Assembly (NCBI GenBank): GCA_035340715.1
Contig: DAOQTX010000021.1
Span: 1-43,001, forward strand
Reading direction: 5' to 3'
Length of the DNA stretch: 43,001 bases
Origin: DAOQTX01 sp035340715
GTDB taxonomy: Bacteria; Bacteroidota; Bacteroidia; AKYH767-A; OLB10
The notes beneath the pieces are model-generated. The model made no database searches and had not been told where the DNA came from. It saw only the letters and a list, made by a program, of their open reading frames with translations. This document shows, one piece after another, positions 10,342 through 18,667 of this stretch. Both the position numbers and the translations under genes were made by a program. How positions within the stretch are numbered: position 1 is the stretch's first letter; each line of letters begins with the position of its first letter.

Positions 10342-11270
10342 GCCCCAATTTTAGTGTTTTCTTTTTTTGCTGCTTTTACGGCTGCATTTAATTCAAAGCC
10401 TAGAATCACCATCAAGCAATTGATAAAAATCCAAATCAAAATTATCATTACTGTTCCTATTGACCCATATAGTTTATTATAGGATCCAAAATTGTCGAGG
10501 TAGAAATTAAACGCCAGTGATGAGCCGATTAACAAAAATGTCGCACAAGTAGAACCGGCAGAGAAAAATCTCCATCGCTCTCTTTTAGCCGGACCAAATG
10601 TGTAGAGGAAAGAAACTATCGAATAACAAACAGCGATTAGAATGAACCATTTTCCAAACATTAAAAAATATTTTTGTGTGTTGCCCAGCTCAACTATTTT
10701 CTCATCTATGTAAAAGGAGATGATTTGATTTAATATTAGAAGAGTTATTGCGAATAGCACCAGAAAAGTTAAAATCAGTGTCAAGGAGATGGCCGCTATT
10801 TTTTTACTCCAAAATGATCGTATGGCAATATTATGATAGGTTGTATTAAAGCCTTCGATCAGGGCTTCAACTCCGTTGGTTAGAAAAAACAAAGCAGTAA
10901 AGAATCCTAAGGATAATAAATCGCCTCTTTGGTTGGTAACGATGTCTTCAATAGTTGTAGAAACTGCACTATAAGTGCTTGCCGGAACAGCCGATTGCAG
11001 GATAAACATCAGGTATTCTTGAAATCCATTGATGGGGATATAGGGTATAAGAGTAAACACAAAAATGATAGCAGGAAACATGGCCAGGAAAAAACTAAAG
11101 GCCATTGCTTTCGCCCGAGTTTGAATGGCTCCGTTTTTAATTCCTTCAACAAAGAATTTACCGGCATCAAACAATGGAACCCCCTCGAAGCCCGGAAGTA
11201 AAAGACTTTTACTCCTTTCAACAAGCATCCCAATGATTTGGGTACTATATTCCCTAAGCCGATTGATCAT
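10338..11270 (-). CDS. YihY/BrkB-family inner-membrane protein
   Basis: The protein has 310 residues and about six membrane segments. The N-terminal region contains the family's RAKAMAFSFFLAMFPAIIF stretch, in which a charged loop enters the first long helix, and the middle carries the FFLTNGVEALIEGFN segment typical of the family. This group was once called ribonuclease BN by error; its molecular role is unknown, with transport suggested. The ATG overlaps the nadC stop by four bases (ATGA on the minus strand), so the two are translationally coupled. Its own stop overlaps the stop of the PKD gene on the other strand. Confidence 0.87.
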   Translation of the reverse strand: MINRLREYSTQIIGMLVERSKSLLLPGFEGVPLFDAGKFFVEGIKNGAIQTRAKAMAFSFFLAMFPAIIFVFTLIPYIPINGFQEYLMFILQSAVPASTYSAVSTTIEDIVTNQRGDLLSLGFFTALFFLTNGVEALIEGFNTTYHNIAIRSFWSKKIAAISLTLILTFLVLFAITLLILNQIISFYIDEKIVELGNTQKYFLMFGKWFILIAVCYSIVSFLYTFGPAKRERWRFFSAGSTCATFLLIGSSLAFNFYLDNFGSYNKLYGSIGTVMIILIWIFINCLMVILGFELNAAVKAAKKENTKIGA

Positions 11271-12106
11271 CCCTCAATAGCTTTTAAACTCAAATCCATG
11301 CTCTTGTATGAATGTGTTAATGCTCCACTGCTAATAAAATCAACTCCTGTTTCTGCGTATGCGCGAATCGTTTCTAATGTAATTCCTCCGGAGGCTTCCG
11401 TTTCGTATTGTTTGTTGATTAATGTTACAGCTTTCTTAAGATCAGTTACAGTGAAGTTGTCTAACATGATGCGGTCAATACCACCATGTGCTAATACCAC
11501 ATCAAGCTCATTAAAATTTCTCACCTCAATTTCTCTTTTAAGGTTCAAAGATTGATCCTTGAGATATTGATTTACTTTATCAATTGCTTTTATAATTCCT
11601 CCTGCATAGTCCACATGATTATCTTTTATCATAATCATATCGTAAAGTGCATATCGGTGATTGTAGGCTCCACCAATTCGAACGGCCCATTTTTCAAAAT
11701 ACCTGAATCCAGGCGTTGTTTTTCGAGTATCCAACAACTTACAAGACAATCCTTCTAATGCGTCTGTATATTTCTTGGTCAACGTTGCTATGCCACTCAT
11801 CCGTTGCATATAGTTGAGCACAAGGCGTTCAATTTGCAATAAACTTTGTGCCTTTCCTTCGAGGTAAAATGCACGATCACCGTTTTTTACTTGATCACCA
11901 TCCTTTAGCTTTGGAATAAAATTCAATTCCGCATCGAATTGCTTGCAAATCATTTCTGCCAGTTCAATACCTGCAATAATTCCCTCATCTTTTACAATGA
12001 GCTCGGCTTTTTTTATCAATCCCGGCTCAATGCAAGATAGGGTAGTATGATCTCCCGGTCCTATGTCCTCCTTTAAAGCTAAATCAACTAGATCTGTAAT
12101 ATTCAT
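11267..12106 (-). CDS. nadC: Nicotinate-nucleotide pyrophosphorylase (carboxylating), quinolinate phosphoribosyltransferase
   Basis: The enzyme converts quinolinate and PRPP to nicotinate mononucleotide, CO2 and pyrophosphate in de novo NAD synthesis, in the cytoplasm. The 279 residues match the usual family length. Diagnostic blocks are NYMQRMSGIAT near 98-108, DTRKTTPGFR at 126-135, GGAYNHR at 145-151 and KDNH at 161-164, together forming the quinolinate/PRPP site. It is followed by yihY with a four-base overlap and preceded by the separately terminated DUF4783 gene. A perfect -7 box lies only five bases before the start codon, which implies a very short or absent leader. nadA and nadB are not in the window. 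Confidence 0.95.
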   Translation of the reverse strand: MNITDLVDLALKEDIGPGDHTTLSCIEPGLIKKAELIVKDEGIIAGIELAEMICKQFDAELNFIPKLKDGDQVKNGDRAFYLEGKAQSLLQIERLVLNYMQRMSGIATLTKKYTDALEGLSCKLLDTRKTTPGFRYFEKWAVRIGGAYNHRYALYDMIMIKDNHVDYAGGIIKAIDKVNQYLKDQSLNLKREIEVRNFNELDVVLAHGGIDRIMLDNFTVTDLKKAVTLINKQYETEASGGITLETIRAYAETGVDFISSGALTHSYKSMDLSLKAIEG

Positions 12107-12110
12107 TCTA

Positions 12111-12141
12111 CAAAGGTATAATTAGATAATTGTCAAAAAAA
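12111..12141 (-). promoter_or_regulatory. Candidate nadC promoter
   Basis: On the minus strand TACCTTTG (12118-12111) is an exact TAnnTTTG box. Nineteen bases upstream (12141-12138) there is TTTT, within the run of T that forms the tail of the DUF4783 terminator. The nadC ATG is at 12106. The -7 box is strong; the -33 match is partial. Confidence 0.5.
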
Positions 12142-12167
12142 AACTACCCTCTTTCGAGAGTAGTTTT
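12135..12167 (-). terminator. Intrinsic terminator of the DUF4783 gene
   Basis: An eight-base stem (12140-12147 with 12160-12167), extended by CTC/GAG after one mismatch, encloses a TTTC loop. On the minus strand it is followed by a run of nine T. It lies 27 bases after the DUF4783 stop codon and before the nadC start. Confidence 0.85.
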
Positions 12168-12194
12168 CATTGGGAAGAAAAAGTGTAAGGAGAA

Positions 12195-12590
12195 TTATTG
12201 TTTTTCTATTCGTAGTTCCTGAATATATTCAGATCCTTTAGAAGGTTTTATGTATAAATAAATTCGGAACGAATGACCTTGTGTTGTGATCAGATTACCT
12301 ATAGCATATTTCGCGCCTTCTTTTGAAACCCCCTGATGTATTAAAGTGAAAGATTTTGGAGGATTTTTACTAAAAAAATCTTTCAATACTTGTTCTGCTT
12401 GAATTTTGCTGTATACTTCTTCTTTATTATCAATGGTTAAATCAACATTTGAATTGAAAAATTTGGATAGTTCGGTGGCACTTCCTTTTTTAAAGGTCTC
12501 CGTGATATGATCGAATATGTTTGGGGAGGCAAAAACGAAAAGTGTTACTGTAAATGCCATTAATCCGCTAAAAATTAAACTCTTTTGCAC
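12195..12590 (-). CDS. DUF4783-family small exported protein
   Basis: The protein has 131 residues: a signal-peptide-like N-terminus (about 1-22, positive then hydrophobic, ending in FASPN), then a compact alpha/beta domain with DHITETFKKGSATELSKFF near the start and a strand-rich end. It resembles the DUF4783 family, small NTF2-like proteins of Bacteroidota often found beside nadC and rlmH; their function is unknown. The start is GTG at 12590: an in-frame stop lies just upstream, and the next ATG (12560) would remove the charged part of the signal peptide. It is transcribed alone, ending at the terminator at 12135-12167. Confidence 0.75.
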   Translation of the reverse strand: MQKSLIFSGLMAFTVTLFVFASPNIFDHITETFKKGSATELSKFFNSNVDLTIDNKEEVYSKIQAEQVLKDFFSKNPPKSFTLIHQGVSKEGAKYAIGNLITTQGHSFRIYLYIKPSKGSEYIQELRIEKQ

Positions 12591-12778
12591 TTGATTGTAT
12601 TATTGTTGATAATATGGATGACAAATATTGAGCCAATTTACGAGATGATTTTTTAAAATCCTCAAAATTTTAACCTTTGTTATGAATGCTAAATGAATCT
12701 AATGATATGACGAGGTATTGTAGAATAGAAAAATGTAAGACTTTCATGTAATTAGTTTTAAAAACGATCAAATATTTT

Positions 12779-13249
12779 ATGAAACTAAAAATAATTTTTA
12801 CCGGCTATGGTAAAAAGCTCAACTCATCTGATCAACTCGAAGAGTATATTTCTCGAATTCGACACTATAGTAATCTAGAAATTGACTATATCAATTTCTC
12901 AAATCCGAAAGTTAAGGAAGTAAACCTTCAGAAAAATTATGAAGCGCAGTTGATCAATAAGAAAATACAGAAGGAAGATTATTTAGTCTTGTTGGATGAA
13001 AGAGGTCAGGAACTTAGTTCGAAGAAATTATCTTCGAAGTTGAATCAATATAGATTGCAAAGTAAAAAATCAGTACTCATTTTAATAGGAGGTAGTTATG
13101 GATTTGATGAGTCGATTAAAAGCAAGGCAAATGAAACCTGGTCATTGTCTAAATTGACTTTTCCTCACAAACTGGTGCGGTTGATTCTTGCTGAACAAAT
13201 TTATAGAGCGTTTACCATCATTAATAATGAGCCGTATCATCACGAATGA
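12779..13249 (+). CDS. rlmH: 23S rRNA (pseudouridine1915-N3)-methyltransferase, SPOUT class
   Basis: RlmH methylates pseudouridine 1915 in helix 69 of 23S rRNA using S-adenosylmethionine, acting on the assembled 70S ribosome. The 156 residues are the normal length. The SPOUT knot elements are visible: LLDERG at 71-76, LIGGSYGF at 102-109, and the C-terminal block from LSKLTFPHKL (123-132) to EPYHHE at the end, which carries the conserved tail residues. The gene is divergent from DUF4783 and overlaps the 3' end of the convergent glycosyltransferase gene by ten bases. Confidence 0.95.
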   Translation: MKLKIIFTGYGKKLNSSDQLEEYISRIRHYSNLEIDYINFSNPKVKEVNLQKNYEAQLINKKIQKEDYLVLLDERGQELSSKKLSSKLNQYRLQSKKSVLILIGGSYGFDESIKSKANETWSLSKLTFPHKLVRLILAEQIYRAFTIINNEPYHHE

Positions 13250-14472
13250 CCACCTTTTGCAATAAATGAATATACCTGATTGTACAAGAGCACACCTTTT
13301 GAAAGAGAAAATTCATTTTCCGCATGAAGATGCATTTCATGAACAGCAACAGACTTATAATTCAAAAGTTCGTTTACGCCAGTATCAAAATCATTTTCAG
13401 TGAGATTTTTGAGCACTATTCCCGATCGAAACCGTTCTACAATGATGCTGCTATCTCCAATCCCATCGTTGCAAACAACCGGAATTCCCATTGACAACAA
13501 CTCGGCTTGCTTGGTGGGAGATGAGGCAATTTTTGAATAAGCAGGCTTGATAAAAAAGATCGAAAAGTGACATAAGTGTAACAGTGCCGGAAGCTCACTT
13601 CTTCCGGATGAAGTTATAAGTAATAGTTGATGCGCTATTCCCAAGCGGTCGGCTTCATTGAAGATCATCTTAGAATCTTCGGTGGTAATAAATAGAAATC
13701 TATATTCCGAAGCTTGTTTATGCAATGCTTTAAAGAACAATAGCATTTCTTTTAAAAGATACCAGGTTCCTATTGAGCCTACATATACCAAATATTTGTT
13801 CTGATCGTTTAAGGAAAGTTGCACTTTCCATTTTTCAACATCGCTTTGATTTATTTTCGATGTATTGAATAAATCTGTATCCACACAGCAAGGGATGACA
13901 AATGTTTTTTTTGTCGAACCCGCATTTATCCTTTCTAATTCAATTTTTGCGGCATGAGTAAGGGATATAATCGCATCTGACTCTTTTAGAAAAGCCAATT
14001 CTTTCTTTTTAAAGAATGAATAAATCATTTTGTACAAAGGATTTTTCAAATTCCATATATGTCCATCTATTCTTTCATCGGCCCATAATCCTCTCATGTC
14101 AAACAGAAATGGGATTGAAAATTTTCTTTTAAGTTTCAATCCGATTAATGAGGTGATATAGCTTCTGCAATGAATCAATTGAACCGAATTTGCTTTAATG
14201 TATTTTTCACTTGCATTTATTAGTCTTTGCAAATCGATAAGCGTAGAAAGAACTGGCGGATTTTTAGTGTAGGTGAGAGGAGTCCATGTTATTCCGGTGC
14301 GTAAAAGCTGAGATTGAATCGCATTACCGTATTTTTTAAACGCGATATGCTTTTCAAAACTAATAATGTGAATGGAATGTCCTTGCAACTGTAGCCCATT
14401 TAAATAAGTGATTATTTGCGATTGGCCTAAAGGGTCGGTCAACCCATCGTATGTCAGATAAAGTACATTCAT
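13240..14472 (-). CDS. Glycosyltransferase, GT4-like (GT-B fold)
   Basis: The protein has 410 residues. The N-terminal half begins with a Rossmann strand (MNVLYLTYDG) and a glycine-containing acceptor loop (DPLGQSQ), and carries DMRGLWADER around 147-156. The C-terminal half has a strand with VGSIGTWYLL and, near 315-335, PTKQAELLSMGIPVVCND, the nucleotide-sugar-binding helix of GT4 enzymes. These proteins act on the cytoplasmic side and add a sugar to a lipid-linked acceptor. It is divergent from the membrane protein gene at 14567 and marks the left end of the polysaccharide locus. Donor and acceptor are not predictable. Confidence 0.85.
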   Translation of the reverse strand: MNVLYLTYDGLTDPLGQSQIITYLNGLQLQGHSIHIISFEKHIAFKKYGNAIQSQLLRTGITWTPLTYTKNPPVLSTLIDLQRLINASEKYIKANSVQLIHCRSYITSLIGLKLKRKFSIPFLFDMRGLWADERIDGHIWNLKNPLYKMIYSFFKKKELAFLKESDAIISLTHAAKIELERINAGSTKKTFVIPCCVDTDLFNTSKINQSDVEKWKVQLSLNDQNKYLVYVGSIGTWYLLKEMLLFFKALHKQASEYRFLFITTEDSKMIFNEADRLGIAHQLLLITSSGRSELPALLHLCHFSIFFIKPAYSKIASSPTKQAELLSMGIPVVCNDGIGDSSIIVERFRSGIVLKNLTENDFDTGVNELLNYKSVAVHEMHLHAENEFSLSKGVLLYNQVYSFIAKGGHS

Positions 14473-14515
14473 AATAGCGATCGTAAAGGAAATAATTTTT
14501 GAATGAAATGTTTAA

Positions 14516-14546
14516 TTTGATTAATACAATTCTGAATTTATCTTTG
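14516..14546 (+). promoter_or_regulatory. Well-matched Bacteroidota promoter for the 14567 gene
   Basis: TTTG (14516-14519), a 19-base spacer and TATCTTTG (14539-14546) match the phylum consensus in every fixed position. The start codon lies 20 bases further on. This is the clearest promoter in the window. Confidence 0.7.
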
Positions 14547-14566
14547 AACAGCAATGCGAAGCGCTC

Positions 14567-15946
14567 ATGCAGTACATTAATTTACAAGACCTTATTCTTA
14601 CACCGTTTTTTCTGATCATCATTTTATTGATCGAGAATATTTATAAGAACAGGAAGATTAAAGAAGAGCCACTTTATAAGTATTATATGCCTGGTCTGGC
14701 GGTTAAGCTATTAGGCGGTATAGGAGTATGCCTTGTTTATACCTTATACTATAATGGAGGAGACACCTTGCAGTACTTTTTTGATTCACAAGATGTAATT
14801 AATCTGTTGTTTAAGAAACCGGGTGGATTTATTGAAATCGTTTTTACATCCAATTCTCCTGAAAAATTTTGGTCAAATTTTGATCCTGAAACAGGCTATC
14901 CGGTTTATTATCGTGATCCTGAAACATTTATGGTGGTACGATTGGTTGTTTTTCTTGTAATGCTCTCCTTCAAAAGTTTTTTTGTTTCAACGCTCTTATT
15001 AGCATGGATTTCATTTTGGGGAATTTTCAGACTCTTTAAAATTTTTGCATTGGAATATCCTGCTATAACAGGAAGAGTTGCCATCGCAATTCTTTTCATA
15101 CCCTCTGTCATTTTTTGGGGTTCAGGTCTATTGAAAGATACCATAACCTTGTCTTGCATAGGATATTATTTTTCAGCTTTCTATAACATCTTCATCAGGC
15201 GAAATAAGGTACATTCCAATTTATTGATTCTTATAATTTCTGGTTGGCTCATCATAAGCATTAAGCCTTATATCATATTTGGAATTTTGCCCGGTAGCAT
15301 ATTGTGGATAGTGTTTAAAATGCTATCTCAAATTAGAGGAGAGATTGCACGTACCGCTGCATTGCCATTGTTAGTTATAGTTGCCGTAAGTTTTGGCTAT
15401 GCAATGCTGAATTTTCTAGAAGGCCAATTGGCCGAATATTCCATGGATCAGGTTTTGGAACGAGCTGTAGTAACACAGCGAGATTTAAAATCGGAATATT
15501 ATCGAGGAAACAGTTTTGATATTGGCGACTTTGAAGCAAACATCCCCAGTATGTTAAGTTTATCTCATAAAGCGATTGCGGCTTCGCTATTTAGGCCTTA
15601 TATTTTTGAAGCCAATAACATCGTAATGTTTGTGAGTGGATTAGAAAATACTTTTATTTTATTATTAACCTTTGTAGCTCTTTATAAAACACGAATCATA
15701 TATATTCCTGGCTTGGTTGTTTCCAATCATATGCTTATGTTTTCTCTCATCTTTGCTTTATTCTTTGCATTTGCTGTAGGGATATCCACCTCAAATTTTG
15801 GAAGTTTGGTACGTTATAAAATTCCAATTATACCTTTCTATATCGTTAGTTTGTATATTTTGAATTATTATGGTGATTTGAAAAAAGCCGAAAGAAAGGA
15901 GTCTAGAAAAATGCCTACCGTATATACGATGGGAACAGGTCGCTGA
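14567..15946 (+). CDS. Polytopic membrane protein of the polysaccharide locus, function unknown
   Basis: The protein has 459 residues and about ten to eleven membrane helices, with a soluble loop at about 70-120 (YNGGDTLQYFFDS and a D-P-E-T-rich stretch) and another near 290-345. Recurrent features are FWGSGLLKDTI around 184-194 and SLVRYKIPIIPF near the C-terminus, a positive R-Y motif before a last helix as seen in Wzy-type polymerases and ligases. I do not recognise the family with certainty. Its place among glycosyltransferases and its size make a polymerase-like role plausible, but this is inference. It ends directly against the stop of the convergent asnB gene, with no base between the two genes. 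Confidence 0.8.
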   Translation: MQYINLQDLILTPFFLIIILLIENIYKNRKIKEEPLYKYYMPGLAVKLLGGIGVCLVYTLYYNGGDTLQYFFDSQDVINLLFKKPGGFIEIVFTSNSPEKFWSNFDPETGYPVYYRDPETFMVVRLVVFLVMLSFKSFFVSTLLLAWISFWGIFRLFKIFALEYPAITGRVAIAILFIPSVIFWGSGLLKDTITLSCIGYYFSAFYNIFIRRNKVHSNLLILIISGWLIISIKPYIIFGILPGSILWIVFKMLSQIRGEIARTAALPLLVIVAVSFGYAMLNFLEGQLAEYSMDQVLERAVVTQRDLKSEYYRGNSFDIGDFEANIPSMLSLSHKAIAASLFRPYIFEANNIVMFVSGLENTFILLLTFVALYKTRIIYIPGLVVSNHMLMFSLIFALFFAFAVGISTSNFGSLVRYKIPIIPFYIVSLYILNYYGDLKKAERKESRKMPTVYTMGTGR

Positions 15947-17854
15947 TCATGTGTGGTCCTCAAACCATTTATGCAACACAATAAGCACCCATAGGCGATT
16001 GAATAGAAAATCGGTCCCGGTGCAGAATCTTTTCTTAAGCGATTCTACATATTTATAGTCGATCAATTGATGTTTGTTTATTACTGATTCAGATAAATAA
16101 TCATTCATCAAATAGTCCAATTCGTTTTTAAGCCACTTGCTCAATGGAATTGCAAAACCTTGTTTGGGTCTTTGGAACAGTTCTTTTGGTACATATTGAT
16201 ACAATATTTGTTTCAATAGGTATTTACTAATCCCATTTCTGTATTTCAATTCAGGCGAAAGGTTTACCGCAAACTCTACAACACGATGATCCAAATAAGG
16301 CACTCTGGTTTCTACACTGTATTTCATACTGGCACGATCTACTTTTGTAAGCAAGTCGTCCGGTAAATACCAATTCAAATCAAACAATGCTTGTTTTTCC
16401 ATGGCTGTCAGATTTCTTTTTTGATTGCCTGAACTATTGCCTATGGTATTGCTAAACAAGAGATTCATTTTGCTGGAACTCTGTAAAAATCCTGGAGAAG
16501 TTTTTTTATAATCAATCGATAAATTCTGTTCAAGCTCTTGTTGAGTAAAAAGATATTGTTCCTGCGAAAAGATGTGTTGTTCAACAGTTTCATCAGCCAC
16601 TTTTTGAAATAGACTCGAAGCTCGTTCGTATCGACTCGGCATGTTTTTTAATATGCCGTGAATAGGAACTCGAAGCGCTTTTATAAAACTATTGTCAAGA
16701 CGCTTGGCCCATTTGTAAGCTCCATAACCAAAAAATAATTCATCTCCTCCCTCGCCACTTAACGTTACAGTTACATATTGCTTCGCTAATTTCGACACCA
16801 ACATGGTGGGAATGGCAGAAGAATCTGCGAAAGGTTCATCGTATGAATTGAACACATCATCGATCAATGAAATTGCGTCTTTGTACGACACAATAAAATC
16901 ATAATGATTCGTGCCTAAATGCTTTGCTACTTTTCGTGCATATTCCGATTCATTGTGAGAGTTCTCATAGAATCCTATAGAGAAGGTATTAACCTTTGTT
17001 CCCGAAAGTTGTACAGCCTGTGCAGTTACCAAACTGCTGTCAATTCCTCCACTTAGAAAAACACCAAATGGCACATCACTTTTTAATTGAAACTGTACTG
17101 AACTGATGAGTAAATCACTCAGTTTAACCAATGCTTCGTCTTTATTGTCAACTGCTTTGGCTTTTATTTTATCGTACAAGTTGTAATATCGTTGTACTTC
17201 AATTCCTTTTCGGTTAATTTTAATCCAATGTCCGGGCGGAAGTTTGTAAATGTTCTCGTAGATGGTATTGGGAGCAGCAATAAATCCTAAATGCAGGAAG
17301 GAACTAATAACATTATAGTTAATAGTTTTTTTTATGTTACTTGGCTGTAACAAGCCTTTCAATTCTGATGAGAAGGCAAAGTTTTGATTATCGTAATAGA
17401 AGTATAAAGGTTTAATGCCGCTTCGATCTCTAAAGAGAAAAAGTTCTTGATCCAAAGTATCGTATATAGCAAAGGAAAACATGCCATTGAGTTCATGAAC
17501 AAAATCGACTCCTAACTCTGTAAAAGCCTCCAATATTACTTCTGTGTCGCTATTGGATCGGAATGAAAATCGGCTCCCTCTCTTGAGCGATAAAATTTGA
17601 GCGCCAATTTCTCTGAAATTATAAACCTCACCATTGTATACAATTACAAAGCGTTCATTTGAATCTTTCATCGGCTGATTCGCTCTTGAAGAGAGATCAA
17701 TTATGCTCAAGCGATTATGAGCTAATCCACAAATATCATCGTTGAACTTTCCAGAAGCATCTGGTCCACGATGATGCTGAACATTAAGCATGGAATCAAG
17801 ATCAGCTGAATTAAACATCTGTGTCAAACTATAATATCCACTGATTCCGCACAT
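15947..17854 (-). CDS. asnB: AsnB-like glutamine-dependent amidotransferase
   Basis: The protein has 635 residues. Starting at the ATG at 17854 places the catalytic cysteine at position 2 (MCGISGYY), as required for class II (Ntn) glutaminases; a longer reading from 17869 would bury it. The glutaminase domain spans about 2-205, with HHRGPD near 27-32 and YNGEVYN near 73-79. The synthetase domain carries the ATP-pyrophosphatase loop SGGIDSS at 268-274 and a LSGEGGDELFFGY block. In the family, glutamine ammonia is transferred to an ATP-activated carboxylate, classically aspartate. Inside a polysaccharide locus such enzymes often amidate uronic acids or amino-acid substituents, which I consider likelier here. 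It is last in a minus-strand run after the GT2, GT39-like and methyltransferase genes. Confidence 0.92.
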   Translation of the reverse strand: MCGISGYYSLTQMFNSADLDSMLNVQHHRGPDASGKFNDDICGLAHNRLSIIDLSSRANQPMKDSNERFVIVYNGEVYNFREIGAQILSLKRGSRFSFRSNSDTEVILEAFTELGVDFVHELNGMFSFAIYDTLDQELFLFRDRSGIKPLYFYYDNQNFAFSSELKGLLQPSNIKKTINYNVISSFLHLGFIAAPNTIYENIYKLPPGHWIKINRKGIEVQRYYNLYDKIKAKAVDNKDEALVKLSDLLISSVQFQLKSDVPFGVFLSGGIDSSLVTAQAVQLSGTKVNTFSIGFYENSHNESEYARKVAKHLGTNHYDFIVSYKDAISLIDDVFNSYDEPFADSSAIPTMLVSKLAKQYVTVTLSGEGGDELFFGYGAYKWAKRLDNSFIKALRVPIHGILKNMPSRYERASSLFQKVADETVEQHIFSQEQYLFTQQELEQNLSIDYKKTSPGFLQSSSKMNLLFSNTIGNSSGNQKRNLTAMEKQALFDLNWYLPDDLLTKVDRASMKYSVETRVPYLDHRVVEFAVNLSPELKYRNGISKYLLKQILYQYVPKELFQRPKQGFAIPLSKWLKNELDYLMNDYLSESVINKHQLIDYKYVESLKKRFCTGTDFLFNRLWVLIVLHKWFEDHT

Positions 17855-17863
17855 ATTGTATTT

Positions 17864-17886
17864 ATTCACCCAAGCGATGGGTGAAT
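17864..17886 (-). promoter_or_regulatory. Hairpin in the asnB leader
   Basis: ATTCACCC (17864-17871) and GGGTGAAT (17879-17886) form a perfect eight-base inverted repeat with a seven-base interval; one more A-T pair can close inside. It lies between the methyltransferase stop and the asnB ATG, ending nine bases before that ATG. No T run follows, so it is not a typical terminator. It may influence translation start, mRNA stability or protein binding. Confidence 0.5.
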
Positions 17887-17896
17887 TCTTTTGTGA

Positions 17897-18667
17897 TTAT
17901 TTGATTCTTGCCAAAGCTAATAAAGAAGCTCCAGTAAATGGTTTTGAAGTTAAAAATAACTCAGATTTCATAAGTCCTTTAAGAAGTTTATTGCTCAATT
18001 TACCCGGAGGTTTAAATCCGCTAAATACTACTTCTTTATCGCTCTTTTTTAAGATACGATCAAAAAATGTTCTTAAAAGAACCAGTGGAATTAAACTCAA
18101 TCCCCAATAGCGCATTTCAATGAGTTCCAAATCCGATTGTTCGATCAATTGTTGCATACTTTTCTTATCGTACCTCATTTTATGACCTACAACCCGATCG
18201 TAGGTTGAATACATCCATTGTTGTGCCGGAACATTTATAATAACAAATGAGCCTTTCTGTCCATGTTCTTTTGCAGTTCTCAAAAAACTAACAGGATCAT
18301 CCAGATGTTCCAACACATCAAGCAAAAAAATATTTTGGTATTGATTGATCAATTCTTTGTTCCTGTCAAAAATATTATAAACATACAATCGACCTTTCAC
18401 ATCTTTTGATTGCCTTAAAGCTACTTCATCAAGATCGCAACCATCTATTGCTTTTTGGGTAACATGCTCTAATTGGTTGATAAAGACAGCAGAGCCACAG
18501 CCAATTTCTAATGATTTGTTTTTTAGATCAAGGTGTCCATTTATCAGATTCAATAATGCTTTAAATCGCCATTGAATCCAAAAATGATCTGGTGCTGCAA
18601 TCTGAAACCAATGTTCGCTCATTGAAACTTTTTCAGGTTCAGAAAGTCGAATAACGTCTTGGCTCAT
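17897..18667 (-). CDS. Class I SAM-dependent methyltransferase
   Basis: The protein has 256 residues from the ATG at 18667; a TTG three bases earlier is the only upstream alternative. The SAM-binding motif I is LEIGCGSA near 54-61. DGCDLDEVAL follows as motif II with an acidic residue for the ribose, and LLDVLEHLDDP is the motif IV region. The C-terminal third has a hydrophobic stretch (WGLSLIPLVLLRTFF) that may contact the membrane. It probably methylates a sugar, a lipid carrier-linked glycan or a small precursor. The start overlaps the stop of the upstream GT39-like gene by one base (TGATG), so the two are coupled. Confidence 0.83.
   Translation of the reverse strand: MSQDVIRLSEPEKVSMSEHWFQIAAPDHFWIQWRFKALLNLINGHLDLKNKSLEIGCGSAVFINQLEHVTQKAIDGCDLDEVALRQSKDVKGRLYVYNIFDRNKELINQYQNIFLLDVLEHLDDPVSFLRTAKEHGQKGSFVIINVPAQQWMYSTYDRVVGHKMRYDKKSMQQLIEQSDLELIEMRYWGLSLIPLVLLRTFFDRILKKSDKEVVFSGFKPPGKLSNKLLKGLMKSELFLTSKPFTGASLLALARIK

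Noticed and set aside
10028..10348. Antisense open frame of 106 codons on the minus strand at the end of the PKD gene
   Set aside because: It is a shadow of the PKD coding frame, has no recognisable domain, and overlaps the yihY 3' end; the plus-strand frame has clear fibronectin-like patterns.
17855..17869. Start at 17869 for the first AsnB-like protein
   Set aside because: Class II glutaminases need the cysteine exposed at position 2, which the ATG at 17854 gives.
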